Assembly (NCBI RefSeq): GCF_010450875.1
Contig: NZ_CP048422.1
Span: forward strand, 2,825,001-2,889,000
Reading direction: 5' to 3'
Source of the DNA: Sphingomonas insulae
GTDB lineage: Bacteria > Pseudomonadota > Alphaproteobacteria > Sphingomonadales > Sphingomonadaceae
DNA length: 64,000 bases
Shown: positions 42,537-53,008 of the stretch, piece by piece
How the letters are laid out: each line of letters opens with the position of its first letter
Numbering within the stretch: the stretch's first letter is position 1
The notes under the pieces: model-generated
The model's input: only the letters and a program-made list of their open reading frames with translations
Database searches by the model: none
What the model was told of the DNA's origin: nothing
Program-made: the position numbers and the translations under genes

Positions 42537-45281
42537 ATGAGCGGCCGTTTCGACCATCTCCCCAACCGCCGCGCGATCGTCGATCGCCGGGCGCTCGCCG
42601 ATCGCATCGCAGCGATAGACGCCAGCGACACCGCCCTTCGTATCCAGGCGACGGCGATCCTCAAGGGCGCGCTGGCCGACGGGCGGGCCGAAATCCAGCG
42701 GCGGCTCGCCGCGCACCCCTCGCGCGGGTTGGAGGCGTCGAACGCACAGGCCTATCTGGTCGACCAGCTGCTGCGCGTGCTGTTCGATCTCGCGACGCAG
42801 CGGCTGCATCCGCTCGCCAATCCGACTGCGGGCGAACGGCTGACGCTAATCGCGGTCGGCGGTTACGGGCGGGCGGAGATGGCGCCGTTTTCCGATGTCG
42901 ACATCGGTTTCCTGACCCCCGGCAAGCAGACGCCCTGGGCCGAACAGGTCATCGAATCGATGCTCTACGCGCTATGGGACATGGCGTTGAAGGTCGGCCA
43001 TTCCAGCCGCTCGCTGGACGATATGGTGCGCCAGTCCAAGGCCGACGTGACGATCCGCACCGCGCTGCTCGAGGCGCGCTACGTCACCGGCGACACGACC
43101 TTGTACGAAGAGGCGGCGAAACGCTTCAAGGCGGAGGTGCAGCATGGCACCGAACGCCAGTTCATCGCCGACAAGCTCGCCGAACGCGACGCGCGCCATC
43201 GCAAGATGGGCGACACCCGCTATGTCGTCGAACCCAATGTGAAGGAGGGCAAGGGCGGCCTTCGCGACCTGCACGCGCTGTTCTGGATCGGCAAGTATAT
43301 CCACGACGTGCAGCGCGGCGCCGACCTCGTCGATGCCGGCTTGCTGACGGCGGAGGAATACAAGCTGTTCCACCGCGCCGACAACTTCCTGCAGGCGGTC
43401 CGCTGCCATCTGCATAGCGTGACACGGCGGGCGGAGGATCGGCTGACGTTCGACGTGCAGCGCGAAATCGCGACGCGCATGCGGTTTTCCGATCGCCCGG
43501 GCAAATCCGCGGTCGAACGCTTCATGCAATATTACTTTTTGCAGGCGAAGACGGTCGGCGACCTCACCGGCGTGTTCCTGGCGCACCTCGACGAACGGTT
43601 CGCGGCGCGTGGGCGACGGTTCGGCCTGCCGACCATCCGGCGACGGCCCGGCAAACTGCACGGGTTCGTGCTCGATCGCGGCCGGTTGGCTCTGCCGAGC
43701 GATGATTATTTCGTCGAAGACCCGGTGCGCCTGATCGAGATATTCCAGCTCGCCGACCTGCACGGGGTCGAAATCCATCCGCTGGCGATGCGCGCCGCCA
43801 ATCGCGACGCGCGATTGATCGCTGCCCACCGCCGCGACCCGCGCGCCAACGCGCTGTTCCTCGACGTGCTGACCAGCCCGCGCGACCCCGAACTCGTGTT
43901 GCGCTGGATGAACGAGGCGGGGGTGTTCGGCCGCTTCGTTCCCGATTTCGGCCGTGTCGTCGCGCAGATGCAATTCGACATGTATCACCATTACACCGTC
44001 GACGAACATACGATCCGCGCGATCGGCCTGCTCGCCCGGATCGAAAGCGGCGCGCTGAAGGACGATCACCCCCTCTCCTCCGCCATTATCAAGCATATCG
44101 TGTCGCGCCGGGTCCTGTTCGTCGCGGTGCTGCTGCACGATATCGCCAAGGGGCGCGGCGGCGATCATTCGATCCTGGGCGCGGAGGTGGCCGAGCGGCT
44201 CTGCCCGCGCTTCGGGCTGACGCCGGCGGAAACCGACACCGTCGCCTGGCTGGTACGCTGGCACCTGCTGATGTCCGCGACCGCGTTCAAGCGGGACCTG
44301 AGCGATTTCAAGACGATCCTCGATTTCTGCGAGGTGGTGCAAAGTCCGGAACGGCTGCGGCTGCTGCTCGTGCTGACCATCGTCGATATTCGCGCCGTCG
44401 GCCCCGGTACGTGGAACGGGTGGAAGCGTCAGCTGCTCGCCGACCTGTTCGAGGCGGCCGAGGAGGTTCTGCGCCTCGGCCACAAGCAGCGTGGCCGCGG
44501 CGAACGGATCACGGCGCGGCAGGCGACGCTACAGGCGACGCTCGGCTGGGACGATGCGCGATTTGCCGCCTTCGTGCGGCGCTTTCCGGAGGCTTATTGG
44601 ATCGCGGAGCCCGACGACGTGCTGGCGCACAACGCGCGATTCATGGCCGCGGCCGGTGATGCGCAGCTCTCGATCGATGCGCAGGTCTATTCCGAACGCG
44701 GCGCGACGCTGGTGACCATCTATGCCGCCGATCACCCCGGCCTGTTCTATCGCATCGCCGGTGCGATCCATGTCGCCGGCGGCAACATCATCGACGCACG
44801 CATCCACACCACGCGCGACGGCATGGCGATCGATAACTTCCTGGTGCAGGACCCGTTCGGCCGCCCCTTCGACGACCTCAGCCAGCTCGGCCGGTTGAAG
44901 ACCGCGATCGAGGATGCCCTGGCCAACCGCGGCAAGCTCGCCGACCGGCTGGAGGCGAAGCCCGCACCACGCACCCGCGCCGATGCGTTCGAAATCGTGC
45001 CGAACGTACTGATCGACAATCGCGCGTCGAACCGCTTCACCGTGATCGAGGTCAATGCGCGCGATCGCCCGGCGCTGCTCAACCAATTGGCGCAGGCGCT
45101 GTTCCAGTCGAAGGTGACGCTGCATTCAGCGCATGTCGCGACCTATGGCGAGCGTGCGGTCGACACCTTCTACGTCACCGATCTGACCGGCGACCGCATC
45201 GTCGCACCGGCACGATTGAAGGCGCTGGAAAAGCGGCTGCGCACCGCGGCGGCGGGGGAGGCCATGGACATGGCCGCCTGA
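42537..45281 (+). CDS. glnD: Bifunctional uridylyltransferase/uridylyl-removing enzyme GlnD
   Basis: 914 residues. It adds UMP to PII proteins under nitrogen limitation and removes it under glutamine excess. The nucleotidyltransferase motif GGYGRAEMAPFSDVD is at residues 108-122. A PII-uridylyltransferase helical domain, an HD domain with LLHDIAKGRGGDHS near residue 540, and two C-terminal ACT domains (VTIYAADHPGLFYRIAGAIH and IEVNARDRPALLNQLAQAL) follow in order. Length is normal for alphaproteobacteria. The ribosome site is weak. Confidence 0.96.
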   Translation: MSGRFDHLPNRRAIVDRRALADRIAAIDASDTALRIQATAILKGALADGRAEIQRRLAAHPSRGLEASNAQAYLVDQLLRVLFDLATQRLHPLANPTAGERLTLIAVGGYGRAEMAPFSDVDIGFLTPGKQTPWAEQVIESMLYALWDMALKVGHSSRSLDDMVRQSKADVTIRTALLEARYVTGDTTLYEEAAKRFKAEVQHGTERQFIADKLAERDARHRKMGDTRYVVEPNVKEGKGGLRDLHALFWIGKYIHDVQRGADLVDAGLLTAEEYKLFHRADNFLQAVRCHLHSVTRRAEDRLTFDVQREIATRMRFSDRPGKSAVERFMQYYFLQAKTVGDLTGVFLAHLDERFAARGRRFGLPTIRRRPGKLHGFVLDRGRLALPSDDYFVEDPVRLIEIFQLADLHGVEIHPLAMRAANRDARLIAAHRRDPRANALFLDVLTSPRDPELVLRWMNEAGVFGRFVPDFGRVVAQMQFDMYHHYTVDEHTIRAIGLLARIESGALKDDHPLSSAIIKHIVSRRVLFVAVLLHDIAKGRGGDHSILGAEVAERLCPRFGLTPAETDTVAWLVRWHLLMSATAFKRDLSDFKTILDFCEVVQSPERLRLLLVLTIVDIRAVGPGTWNGWKRQLLADLFEAAEEVLRLGHKQRGRGERITARQATLQATLGWDDARFAAFVRRFPEAYWIAEPDDVLAHNARFMAAAGDAQLSIDAQVYSERGATLVTIYAADHPGLFYRIAGAIHVAGGNIIDARIHTTRDGMAIDNFLVQDPFGRPFDDLSQLGRLKTAIEDALANRGKLADRLEAKPAPRTRADAFEIVPNVLIDNRASNRFTVIEVNARDRPALLNQLAQALFQSKVTLHSAHVATYGERAVDTFYVTDLTGDRIVAPARLKALEKRLRTAAAGEAMDMAA

Positions 45282-45332
45282 CCACCAAAATGCCGTGCAA
45301 TCGTAGGGAGATGCGGCCGTGTGGCCCCCTCC

Positions 45333-47093
45333 TCATGCCTCCGGCGGGGCGAATGTCAGCATGGTGTCGCCCGTCTCCACGACCGGACGCTGGGTGGTCG
45401 AAAAGAGCAGCAGGCGCCTGTCCGGCTTCATTACCGCCACGGGCTCCGCCGCCGCGGAAAGCCGGGCGCGATAGGCGTCGTAGGTGTGCATGTCGGTGAT
45501 CCGGGTGCGGCCGAACGACCAGCCCGCGGCCACCCGCTGTTGCAGTTCGTCGATCGTCTCCCCGCCCTCCAGCAGCACCCGCCCTCGGCCGCGCGCGCGG
45601 CGATCCTCGTCGACGCCGGTCTGGGTCAGCTTGTCGGTACCCACCTCGGGTCCCAGGTCCGCGCAGACCAGCGCATTGTAGGAATCGCTGTCGGTCGCGG
45701 CGATCACATGCTGGAACTGCAGCATGTCGAGCGTGTCCTGCGTCACCTCGTCGAGGATGTCGCCGCGATGCACGTCCAGCTGCTTCTTGCGTGCGGCGCG
45801 CAGCGCGAACTTCGCGGTGTCCGCGACGGTCACCTTCAGCCCCATCCCCTGCAACGCCACACCCAGCGCGGCGGTGAAGGCGTTTGCGCCGACCAGCAGC
45901 ACGCCCTCGCCCTTACCCTTGTCGATGCCCAGCCGTCGCGCGACCCAGCCGGCGGAAAAACCATGGGCAAAGATCGTCGCGACCACCACGCCGAACACCA
46001 GCGGCACGAGCGCGTCGGCATCTTTCATGCCGAAATCGTCGAGGCGCAGCGCGAACAGGCTGGTCACCGCAATCGCGACCACGCCGCGCGGCGCGATCCA
46101 GGCGACGAATAACCGCTCACGCCAGGGCATGTTCGAAAACATCAGGCTGGCCAGCACCGTCACCGGCCGCACCACGAACAGCAGCAGGAACAGGAAGATC
46201 AGGAAGCGCGCCTGAAAGCGTTCGATGACGCTCCATTGCAGCGTGGCCGACAGAATGATGAACACGCCCGAGATCAGCAGAACGGCGAGATCTTCCTTGA
46301 AGTGCTTCAGCGCCGCCGTCGACTGGGTCTGGCGATTGGCGAGTACGACGCCCATGACCGTGACGGTAATCAGTCCGGTCTCATGCTTGATGAGGTCGGC
46401 CATCACGAAGCCGGCGATGACGGTGACGAGGACGCTCGGCGCCTTGAGATATTCGGGAATATAGCCGCGGCGGAACGCCGTCGTCAGGCCGAAACCCAGG
46501 CCCACGCCGATCAACGCCGCGACGAGGGTCGCGGCGGCGACGTCGAAGCCGATCGCCACCACGCTGCGGTCAGGGCCGATATAGGTGATGTAGGCGTAGA
46601 TCGCGACCGCGAGCAGCGCGCCGATCGGATCGTTGACGATCCCTTCCCACTTCAACGTATCGCGGACCCTCGCCGGCACCCGCAACGTCCGCAGCATCGG
46701 GCCGATGACGGTCGGTCCGGTCACCACCAGAATTCCGCCGAACAGCGCCGAAATGCCGAGTGGCAGGCCTGCGCCATAGAAGGCGGCGGCCGTGCCGAGT
46801 ACCCATCCGACTGGCACGCCAATGACCACCAGTCGCAGCACCGCCGATCCCGCGTGGCGCAAATCACGAAAATTGAGGCTGAGCCCGCCTTCGAACAGGA
46901 TCACCGCCACCGCCAGCTTGATGATCGGCTGTTGCAATGCGCCGAAATCCCGCTGCGGATCGATAAGGCCGGTGACGGGTCCCGCCAGCACACCGGCGAT
47001 CAGCATCAACGCGATCGCCGGCCGTCCGGTGCGCCAGGCGATCCATTGCGCACCAATGCCGAGCACGCCGATGAGCGCCAGTTTGACGAGCAA
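45333..47093 (-). CDS. Cation:proton antiporter (CPA1-like) with C-terminal Rossmann/RCK-like domain
   Basis: About 586 residues. Twelve or so membrane helices include the conserved WEGIVNDPIGALLAV, where Asn-Asp mark CPA1 antiporters, and GPTVIGPMLRTL. The C-terminal half has a TrkA-N-like nucleotide-binding fold (EGVLLVGANAFTAALGVALQGMGLKVTVAD) that could regulate transport. It exchanges Na+ or K+ for protons. The start is unclear: no ATG or GTG fits. TTG 47093 is annotated, but the best ribosome site (GGGGAAAG at 47119-47112) is better spaced for an ATC at 47105. Confidence 0.85.
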   Translation of the reverse strand: MLVKLALIGVLGIGAQWIAWRTGRPAIALMLIAGVLAGPVTGLIDPQRDFGALQQPIIKLAVAVILFEGGLSLNFRDLRHAGSAVLRLVVIGVPVGWVLGTAAAFYGAGLPLGISALFGGILVVTGPTVIGPMLRTLRVPARVRDTLKWEGIVNDPIGALLAVAIYAYITYIGPDRSVVAIGFDVAAATLVAALIGVGLGFGLTTAFRRGYIPEYLKAPSVLVTVIAGFVMADLIKHETGLITVTVMGVVLANRQTQSTAALKHFKEDLAVLLISGVFIILSATLQWSVIERFQARFLIFLFLLLFVVRPVTVLASLMFSNMPWRERLFVAWIAPRGVVAIAVTSLFALRLDDFGMKDADALVPLVFGVVVATIFAHGFSAGWVARRLGIDKGKGEGVLLVGANAFTAALGVALQGMGLKVTVADTAKFALRAARKKQLDVHRGDILDEVTQDTLDMLQFQHVIAATDSDSYNALVCADLGPEVGTDKLTQTGVDEDRRARGRGRVLLEGGETIDELQQRVAAGWSFGRTRITDMHTYDAYRARLSAAAEPVAVMKPDRRLLLFSTTQRPVVETGDTMLTFAPPEA

Positions 47094-47230
47094 GGAATCA
47101 AAGATCAGCAGCTTTCCCCTTCGGCGTTTCCAATCGCCTATACTCGGGCTGGGTTCCGCGGTCCCTCTCAATCCTGTTGCGGCGCAGCGAGGCGAAAGCG
47201 GGACGATCCCCCTGTCGCAGGCTGCGCCGT

Positions 47231-47271
47231 CAAACAAAAGGCCGGGCGTGCATCGCTGCACGCCCGGCCCA
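47231..47271 (-). terminator. Rho-independent terminator of the TonB receptor gene
   Basis: A perfect 12-bp stem GGCCGGGCGTGC / GCACGCCCGGCC with a six-base loop. On the minus strand it is followed by TTTTGTTT, 20 bp after the receptor's stop codon. Confidence 0.88.
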
Positions 47272-47291
47272 GTGTCGTTATGTCGGCAGGA

Positions 47292-50114
47292 TCAGAAACG
47301 CGCGCGGATCGTCGCACCATAGGTGCGCGGTTCGGCAAGGAACTGCGAGAAAAGCTGGCGGCCGCCCGGATATTGCGGGTCCTGGAACGCGGAGGACACG
47401 CCGCCTTCCTGGAACGGCGAGTTGAAAGCGACCTGCGCGTAATCGACGTTGAAGAGGTTCTGGCCCCAGAATTCCAAGCTGAACTTTTCGTCGGGCGTAC
47501 GCAGGCCGATGCGGGCATTGACGATCGCATAGCCGTCCTGCTGCTTCTGCGGGAACAGGTCGGAGCCGGTGTTATAGTCGCTCGTCATGCGCGTATCGGC
47601 GTAGAAGAGCGCCGAATAGCCGCCACCGATCTGCGGCGTCCACGATGCCGACGCGGTGGTGACGATGTCGGCGGAATTCGACAGGCGCTGCCCCGGCAGC
47701 TTGCGCAACGACTGGTTCAGCGGTGCGCCCGCACCGGTGCCGACCAGATTGTCGCGATAGCCGGTGTCTGTGAAAGTCGCACCAAGCGACACGCGGACGT
47801 CGCGTGCCGGCACCAGCGACGCTTCCAGTTCGACACCCTGCGCACGCACGCCATAACCGACGTCGCCGGACGGACACGCACCGGTGGTGCCCGCCGCCGC
47901 ATTGTAGTTGCTGGCGCCGGTGAATTTGTTCTGGTCGCGATCCCCGCCGTTCAGGTTTGACGAGCAGCCGTTGATGTTCTGGACGATGAAGACGCTGCCG
48001 TCGAAGGTGTTGAGCTGGAAGTTCTTGAAGTCCTGACGGAACGCCGCGATGCTGAGGCTGAACGGACCGGTGCCGTATTTCGCGCCGATTTCGAACGAAT
48101 TGACCGTCTCCGGCGCGAACTGGAGGTTGCCCACCAGCGCCTGCGCACCGCCCGATGCCGCGAAACTGGCGATCGGCAGCTTCAGTGCCGAGCGATCGAG
48201 GTTGAACCCGCCCGCCTTGTAGCCGCGCGAATAGCTGCCGTAGAGCAGCAGGTTGTCGATCGGCTTCCACGACAGGATCGCAGTGCCGGTGACCTGGTCT
48301 TCCTTGCGGCTGCTGTTGATCGACACGCCGTTCAGTTCGGCGGTCGAATTGCCCTGGCAGGCGAGGCCGATCAGGCCGGTGGCCGTCGCGCCCAGCGTCG
48401 CCAGGAACGGCGTCAGCAGCGCCTGCTGCGTCTGACAGCCGACGTTGTCGTTGGTGAAGGTCGCATCGAACTTCTTGCGCTCGTTGGTGTAGCGCGCGCC
48501 GAGCGTCAGATCGACCGTGTTGGTAACGTGGAAGATGTTATGCGTGAAGACCGCATAATTGCGGCTGTTCTGGTTGTAGACGTCGCGGGTCGAGCCCTTG
48601 TCGTTGATCGCATCGAGCGTGTCGAACGCGCGCAGCAGCACGCCGCCAAGCGCCGCCGACCCGCCGGTGGCCGCGCCGCTGGCGACGACGGCACGACCCG
48701 TCGCGCTGAGACAGCCCGCCCCCGTCGGCGCGTAGAACGCCGCAAGGCCACCACCCGACACCGCGCGGCAGGTCGCGAAACGGCCATATTGGCTGCCGAA
48801 GCGCAGGTTATCGAGAACGCGAAGGTCTTCGTTGGCGAAGAAGCCACCGACCAGCCAGTCGAGCTTGTCGTTGAACAGCGAACCGTTCAACCGCAGTTCC
48901 TGCGTGAAGGTGCGGAAGCGGCGTGCGGAATTGCCGTTGGCGGCGCGATACAGGATGTCGACGCGGCTGTAGTCGGTGTCCGAACCCTGATCCGAATCAT
49001 AGTCGCGATAGGCGGTGATCGACGTCAGCTTGGTGCTGCCGATGTTCCAGTCGAGCTGCCCCGACACACCCCAGTCCTTGGTCTTGCCGGCAAAGCTGCG
49101 GCCCGGGCTGACCGAGACGTCGCGGCTGTATCCCGGCTGATTGACCAGGTTGAGCGGCTGACCCAGATCGCGGATCACGTTGACGATGTTGTTGCCCGCA
49201 CCGCCGGCGGCGAGGCCGGCATTGACCGATGCGACGGGATCGTTGAGGTTGCCGACCGCCTGGTTCACCGAACGGTCGACATAAGTCGCCGCGCAGCACT
49301 TTTCGTCACGGTGCGTGTAATCGCCGATCAGGCGGAAACGGACGTTGCTGCTCGGTTCGAACAGCAACTGGCCACGCACGAAGTAGCGGTCGCGATCGTT
49401 GACGTCGGTGTTGTTGGTATAGTCGCGATAGAAGCCGTCGCGCTTGACGTAGACGCCATCGACGCGGGCCGCGATCGTCTCGGTCAGCGGCAGGTTCAGG
49501 TTGCCGGCGACGCGATAGAAATTGTAATTGCCGTAGGTCGCCTCGGCACCGCCGCTGAAGCCCTCGAACGAGGGTCCCTTGCTGATGATGCTGATGAGGC
49601 CGGCCGACGAGTTGCGGCCACCCAGCGTACCCTGCGGTCCGCGCAGCACCTCGACACGGTCGATCTCACCCAGTTCGGTCAGGCCGATACCGGACCGCGA
49701 GCGGTAGACGCCGTCGATGAAGACCGCGACCGAGCTTTCGAGGCCGGGATTGTCGCCGACCGTGCCGATGCCGCGGATGCGGGCCGAGCCGTTCGCTTCC
49801 GATCCGGTCGAGGACACGAGCAGCGACGGTGCCAGCTGATTGAGCTGGCGGATATCGTTCGCACCCGAATTCTGCAGCGTTTCGGCCGACACGGCGGAAA
49901 TGGCGACCGGCACGTCGGCCAGCGCCTGCGCGCGGCCCTGCGCGGTGACGACGATGTCCGCCTGGTTCTGGTCGTCCTGCGTCACCGATGCGGCCGCGGT
50001 TGCCGACGTGGTCTGCGCCGCCGGGGTGGCCTGGTCCGGAGAGGTGTTCTGCGCCACGGCGGGTGTGGCAATCGCAATCGTCGCTGCCGACAGCAGGTAC
50101 GCGGTAAGACGCAT
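47292..50114 (-). CDS. TonB-dependent outer membrane receptor
   Basis: About 940 residues. A signal peptide ends at PAVAQ near residue 22. A Thr/Gln-rich linker leads to the TonB box region DIVVTAQ, then the plug domain (LADVPVAISAVSAE, RIRGIGTVGDN, IDRVEVLRGPQGTLGGRNSSAGLISIISK). A 22-strand barrel ends with the aromatic-type terminus GATIRARF. It imports a large nutrient across the outer membrane using the proton gradient; the ligand is unknown. The ATG at 50114 is 8 bp after GGAGAG; an in-frame ATG at 50120 is also possible. The terminator at 47231-47271 ends the transcript. Confidence 0.93.
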   Translation of the reverse strand: MRLTAYLLSAATIAIATPAVAQNTSPDQATPAAQTTSATAAASVTQDDQNQADIVVTAQGRAQALADVPVAISAVSAETLQNSGANDIRQLNQLAPSLLVSSTGSEANGSARIRGIGTVGDNPGLESSVAVFIDGVYRSRSGIGLTELGEIDRVEVLRGPQGTLGGRNSSAGLISIISKGPSFEGFSGGAEATYGNYNFYRVAGNLNLPLTETIAARVDGVYVKRDGFYRDYTNNTDVNDRDRYFVRGQLLFEPSSNVRFRLIGDYTHRDEKCCAATYVDRSVNQAVGNLNDPVASVNAGLAAGGAGNNIVNVIRDLGQPLNLVNQPGYSRDVSVSPGRSFAGKTKDWGVSGQLDWNIGSTKLTSITAYRDYDSDQGSDTDYSRVDILYRAANGNSARRFRTFTQELRLNGSLFNDKLDWLVGGFFANEDLRVLDNLRFGSQYGRFATCRAVSGGGLAAFYAPTGAGCLSATGRAVVASGAATGGSAALGGVLLRAFDTLDAINDKGSTRDVYNQNSRNYAVFTHNIFHVTNTVDLTLGARYTNERKKFDATFTNDNVGCQTQQALLTPFLATLGATATGLIGLACQGNSTAELNGVSINSSRKEDQVTGTAILSWKPIDNLLLYGSYSRGYKAGGFNLDRSALKLPIASFAASGGAQALVGNLQFAPETVNSFEIGAKYGTGPFSLSIAAFRQDFKNFQLNTFDGSVFIVQNINGCSSNLNGGDRDQNKFTGASNYNAAAGTTGACPSGDVGYGVRAQGVELEASLVPARDVRVSLGATFTDTGYRDNLVGTGAGAPLNQSLRKLPGQRLSNSADIVTTASASWTPQIGGGYSALFYADTRMTSDYNTGSDLFPQKQQDGYAIVNARIGLRTPDEKFSLEFWGQNLFNVDYAQVAFNSPFQEGGVSSAFQDPQYPGGRQLFSQFLAEPRTYGATIRARF

Positions 50115-50247
50115 GGTCATCTCTCTCCTGAACGATTTTCGTTTTTCGAATATCGGGTTTTCTTTTGAGGCTAGGGTCGCCCAGGCGTGAGCGTCCAGTA
50201 TTTTGTGCCTCGCAACCGACTTTTCGAACGGAGTGTCGCCAATGCGC

Positions 50248-50277
50248 AACACCGGGCCCGTTGCCGGACCCGGTGTT
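50248..50277. other. Stable hairpin between infC and the TonB receptor gene
   Basis: AACACCGGG and CCCGGTGTT form a 9-bp stem around 12 bases. No T-tract follows on either strand. It could end the thrS-infC transcript imperfectly or act in the receptor's upstream region. Confidence 0.45.
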
Positions 50278-50359
50278 CGAAAAGACCTTACGCTAGGGAA
50301 AGCGCCAGATTGGTATTAATCAGGACAGGGGGACTTACCCGCCTGCCGTGTCGGCCGAT

Positions 50360-50905
50360 TTACTTGGGCGCGAGCACCATCAGCATCTGCCGGCCTTCCA
50401 TGCGCGGATAGGCTTCGACCTTCGCCGTTTCGGCGACCTGTTCGGCAACCCGCTGGAGCACAGCCATGCCGAGCTGGCCATGGCTTAGCTCGCGGCCGCG
50501 GAAGCGCATGGTGACCTTCACCTTGTCGCCCTCCTCGATGAATTCCGCGACCTTCTTCATCTTGGTATCGTAATCGTGGTCGTCGATGTTCGGACGCATC
50601 TTGATCTCCTTGATCTCCTGCGTCTTCTGCGACTTCCTCGCGAGGTTCGCCTTCTTCTGCGCCTCGTACTTGAACTTGCCGACGTCGAGGAACTTGGCGA
50701 CGGGCGGATCGGCGTTCGGTGACACCTCGACCAGATCCAGGCCGAGTTCCTGCGCCTGCGCCATCGCCTCGCGCGTGTACATCACGCCAAGATTCTCGCC
50801 CTCATGGTCGATCACGCGGACCTTGGGGCTGACGATCCACTCGTTGAAACGAGGGCCATTCATTGGCGGCGCCTGGTTCGGCCGGCGCATCATGGGAGGA
50901 CGTAT
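50360..50905 (-). CDS. infC: Translation initiation factor IF-3, probable AUA start codon
   Basis: About 181 residues. It binds the 30S subunit, prevents 50S joining and checks start codons. The IF3-N block ([58 protein letters not shown]) and IF3-C block ([51 protein letters not shown]) are complete. The first in-frame ATG (50893) has no ribosome site at a workable distance. AGGAG at 50918-50914 is 8 bp from an in-frame ATA (50905-50903) four codons earlier, so translation probably starts there. Non-AUG starts are known for infC and give self-repression. It lies downstream of thrS, as in many bacteria. Confidence 0.93.
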   Translation of the reverse strand: MRPPMMRRPNQAPPMNGPRFNEWIVSPKVRVIDHEGENLGVMYTREAMAQAQELGLDLVEVSPNADPPVAKFLDVGKFKYEAQKKANLARKSQKTQEIKEIKMRPNIDDHDYDTKMKKVAEFIEEGDKVKVTMRFRGRELSHGQLGMAVLQRVAEQVAETAKVEAYPRMEGRQMLMVLAPK

Positions 50906-51005
50906 GGGTATTGCTCCTGTGGTGGTTTGGGTTCGGATATAGTGGATCGCGGCCCTTTTTGAAAGGGACCTGTTCCCCTCCCGGTTCGGGAAGGGGTAAA
51001 GGCCG

Positions 51006-53008
51006 TTACCCGAGATCGGGCGGCGTCGCTTCGTCGCGCAGGCGGGCGACGATGTCTTCCACGGTCAGGAATTCCTGCGCCTGGCTGCCGAGACGACGGA
51101 CGGCGACCTTGCCCCCTCCGCCTCGCGCTTGCCGACGACCAGCAGCACCGGAACCTTCGCCACCGAATGTTCGCGCACCTTGTAGTTGATCTTTTCGTTG
51201 CGCAGGTCGGTCTCGACGCGGATGCCCGCCTTGCGCAGTTCGGCCGCGACGCGATGGGCGTAATCGTCGGCGTCGGACACGATCGTCGCGACCACCGCCT
51301 GCACCGGCGAGAGCCACAGCGGGAAACGGCCCGCGTGATGTTCGATCAGGATGCCGATGAAGCGTTCGAACGTGCCGAGGATCGCGCGGTGGAGCATGAT
51401 CGGGCGGTGACGGTTGCCGTCCTCGCCGATGTAGCTGGCATCGAGCCGTTCGGGCAGCACGGTATCGGTCTGGATCGTGCCGACCTGCCACGTCCGCCCG
51501 ATCGCATCGGTCAGGTGGAATTCGAGCTTGGGAGCATAGAACGCCCCCTCGCCCGGCAATTCCTCCCAGCCGTATTCGGGCGTGTCGCGACCGGTCGCCG
51601 CGACCGCGTCACGCAGCGACTGTTCGGCCCAGTCCCACATCTCTTCCGAGCCGAACCGCTTTTCGGGGCGAAGCGCCAGCTTGATCGCATAGCTGTCGAA
51701 GCCGAGGTCCTGATAGACGCTATCGAGCAATTCGCAGAATTTGCGGACTTCATCGACCAGCTGGTCCTCGCGCACGAAGATATGCGCGTCGTCCTGCGTG
51801 AACTGGCGGACGCGCATGATGCCGTGCAGCGCGCCATGCGGCTCGTTGCGGTGGCAGCAGCCGAATTCGGCCATGCGGATCGGCAGGTCGCGATAGGACT
51901 TGATCCCCTGTTTGAAGATCAGCACGTGCGCCGGGCAGTTCATCGGCTTGAGCGCCATCAGGTCGCCCTCGCCCGACAGAACCTGCCCCTCGTCCTCGGT
52001 GTTCGGCACTTCGTCCGGCACGACGAACATGTTCTCGCGATATTTACCCCAATGGCCGGACTGTTCCCACTGGCGCGCGTCCATCAGCTGCGGGGTCTTC
52101 ACCTCGGCATAATCGGCAGCGTCGAGGCGGCGGCGCATATACGCCTCCAGCTGGCGCCAGAGGATGAAGCCCTTGGGGTGCCAGAAGACCGACCCCTGCG
52201 CCTCCGACTGGAGATGGAACAGGTCCATCTCCTGCCCGATCTTGCGATGGTCGCGCTTGGCCGCCTCCTCCAGCATGAAGAGGTGCTGGTCGAGCTGCTT
52301 CTTGTTGAGCCAGCCGGTGCCGTAGATGCGGCTGAGCATCGCATTCTTCTGGTCGCCGCGCCAGTATGCGCCGGACACGCGCGTCAGCTTGAACGCATTG
52401 GGATCGAGCTTGCCGGTCGAGACCATGTGCGGCCCGCGGCACATGTCGAGCCACTGGCCCTGACGATAGATCGTCAGTTCCTCGTTGTCGGGCAGCTCGG
52501 CGGCCCATTCGGCCTTGAACGTCTCCCCCTGTTGCCGCCACGTCTCGATCAGCTGCTCGCGGGTCCAGACTTCCCGCGTGAACGGTTCGTTGCGGGCGAT
52601 GATGCGGCGCATCTCCGCCTCGATCGCGGGCAGGTCCTCTTCGGTAAACGGGCGGTCCTTCGGCGCGAAGTCGTAGTAGAAACCATCGTCCGTCGCCGGG
52701 CCGAAGGTGATCTGCGTACCGGGGAACAGGTGCTGCACCGCTTCTGCCATCACGTGCGCGAGATCGTGGCGGACGAGTTCGAGCGCGTCCGCCTCGTCCT
52801 TCGCGGTCACCAGCGCCAGGTTGGTATCGCCTTCGAACGGGCGATTGAGGTCGCGTACCTGACCGTCGATGCGTGCGGCGAGCGCCGCCTTGGCGAGGCC
52901 CGGGCCGATCGCGGCTGCGACATCCGCGGGAGTAGTCCCGGGCGCAACCTCGCGGACGGAACCGTCGGGCAGCGTGATACGGAACAACTCGGCCGGGTGG
53001 GCGGACAT
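51006..53008 (-). CDS. thrS: Threonine--tRNA ligase, with a one-base frameshift near the C-terminus as given
   Basis: It charges tRNA-Thr with threonine. TGS domain 1-65; editing domain with [15 protein letters not shown] and the DMCRGPHM region; catalytic core with zinc Cys in [39 protein letters not shown] and, near the end, LSPVQAVV and the anticodon-binding domain. After [12 protein letters not shown] the frame reads 15 foreign residues to a stop at 51065. The next frame, from there to a TAA at 51006, encodes the expected tail ([21 protein letters not shown]-like end). One G missing from the run at 51112-51116 explains this. Since the enzyme is essential, a sequencing error or a tolerated truncation is more likely than a dead gene. 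Confidence 0.93.

Noticed and set aside
47231..47271. GTG start of the antiporter at 47261
   Set aside because: That codon lies within the receptor gene's terminator hairpin, so the frame there is chance.
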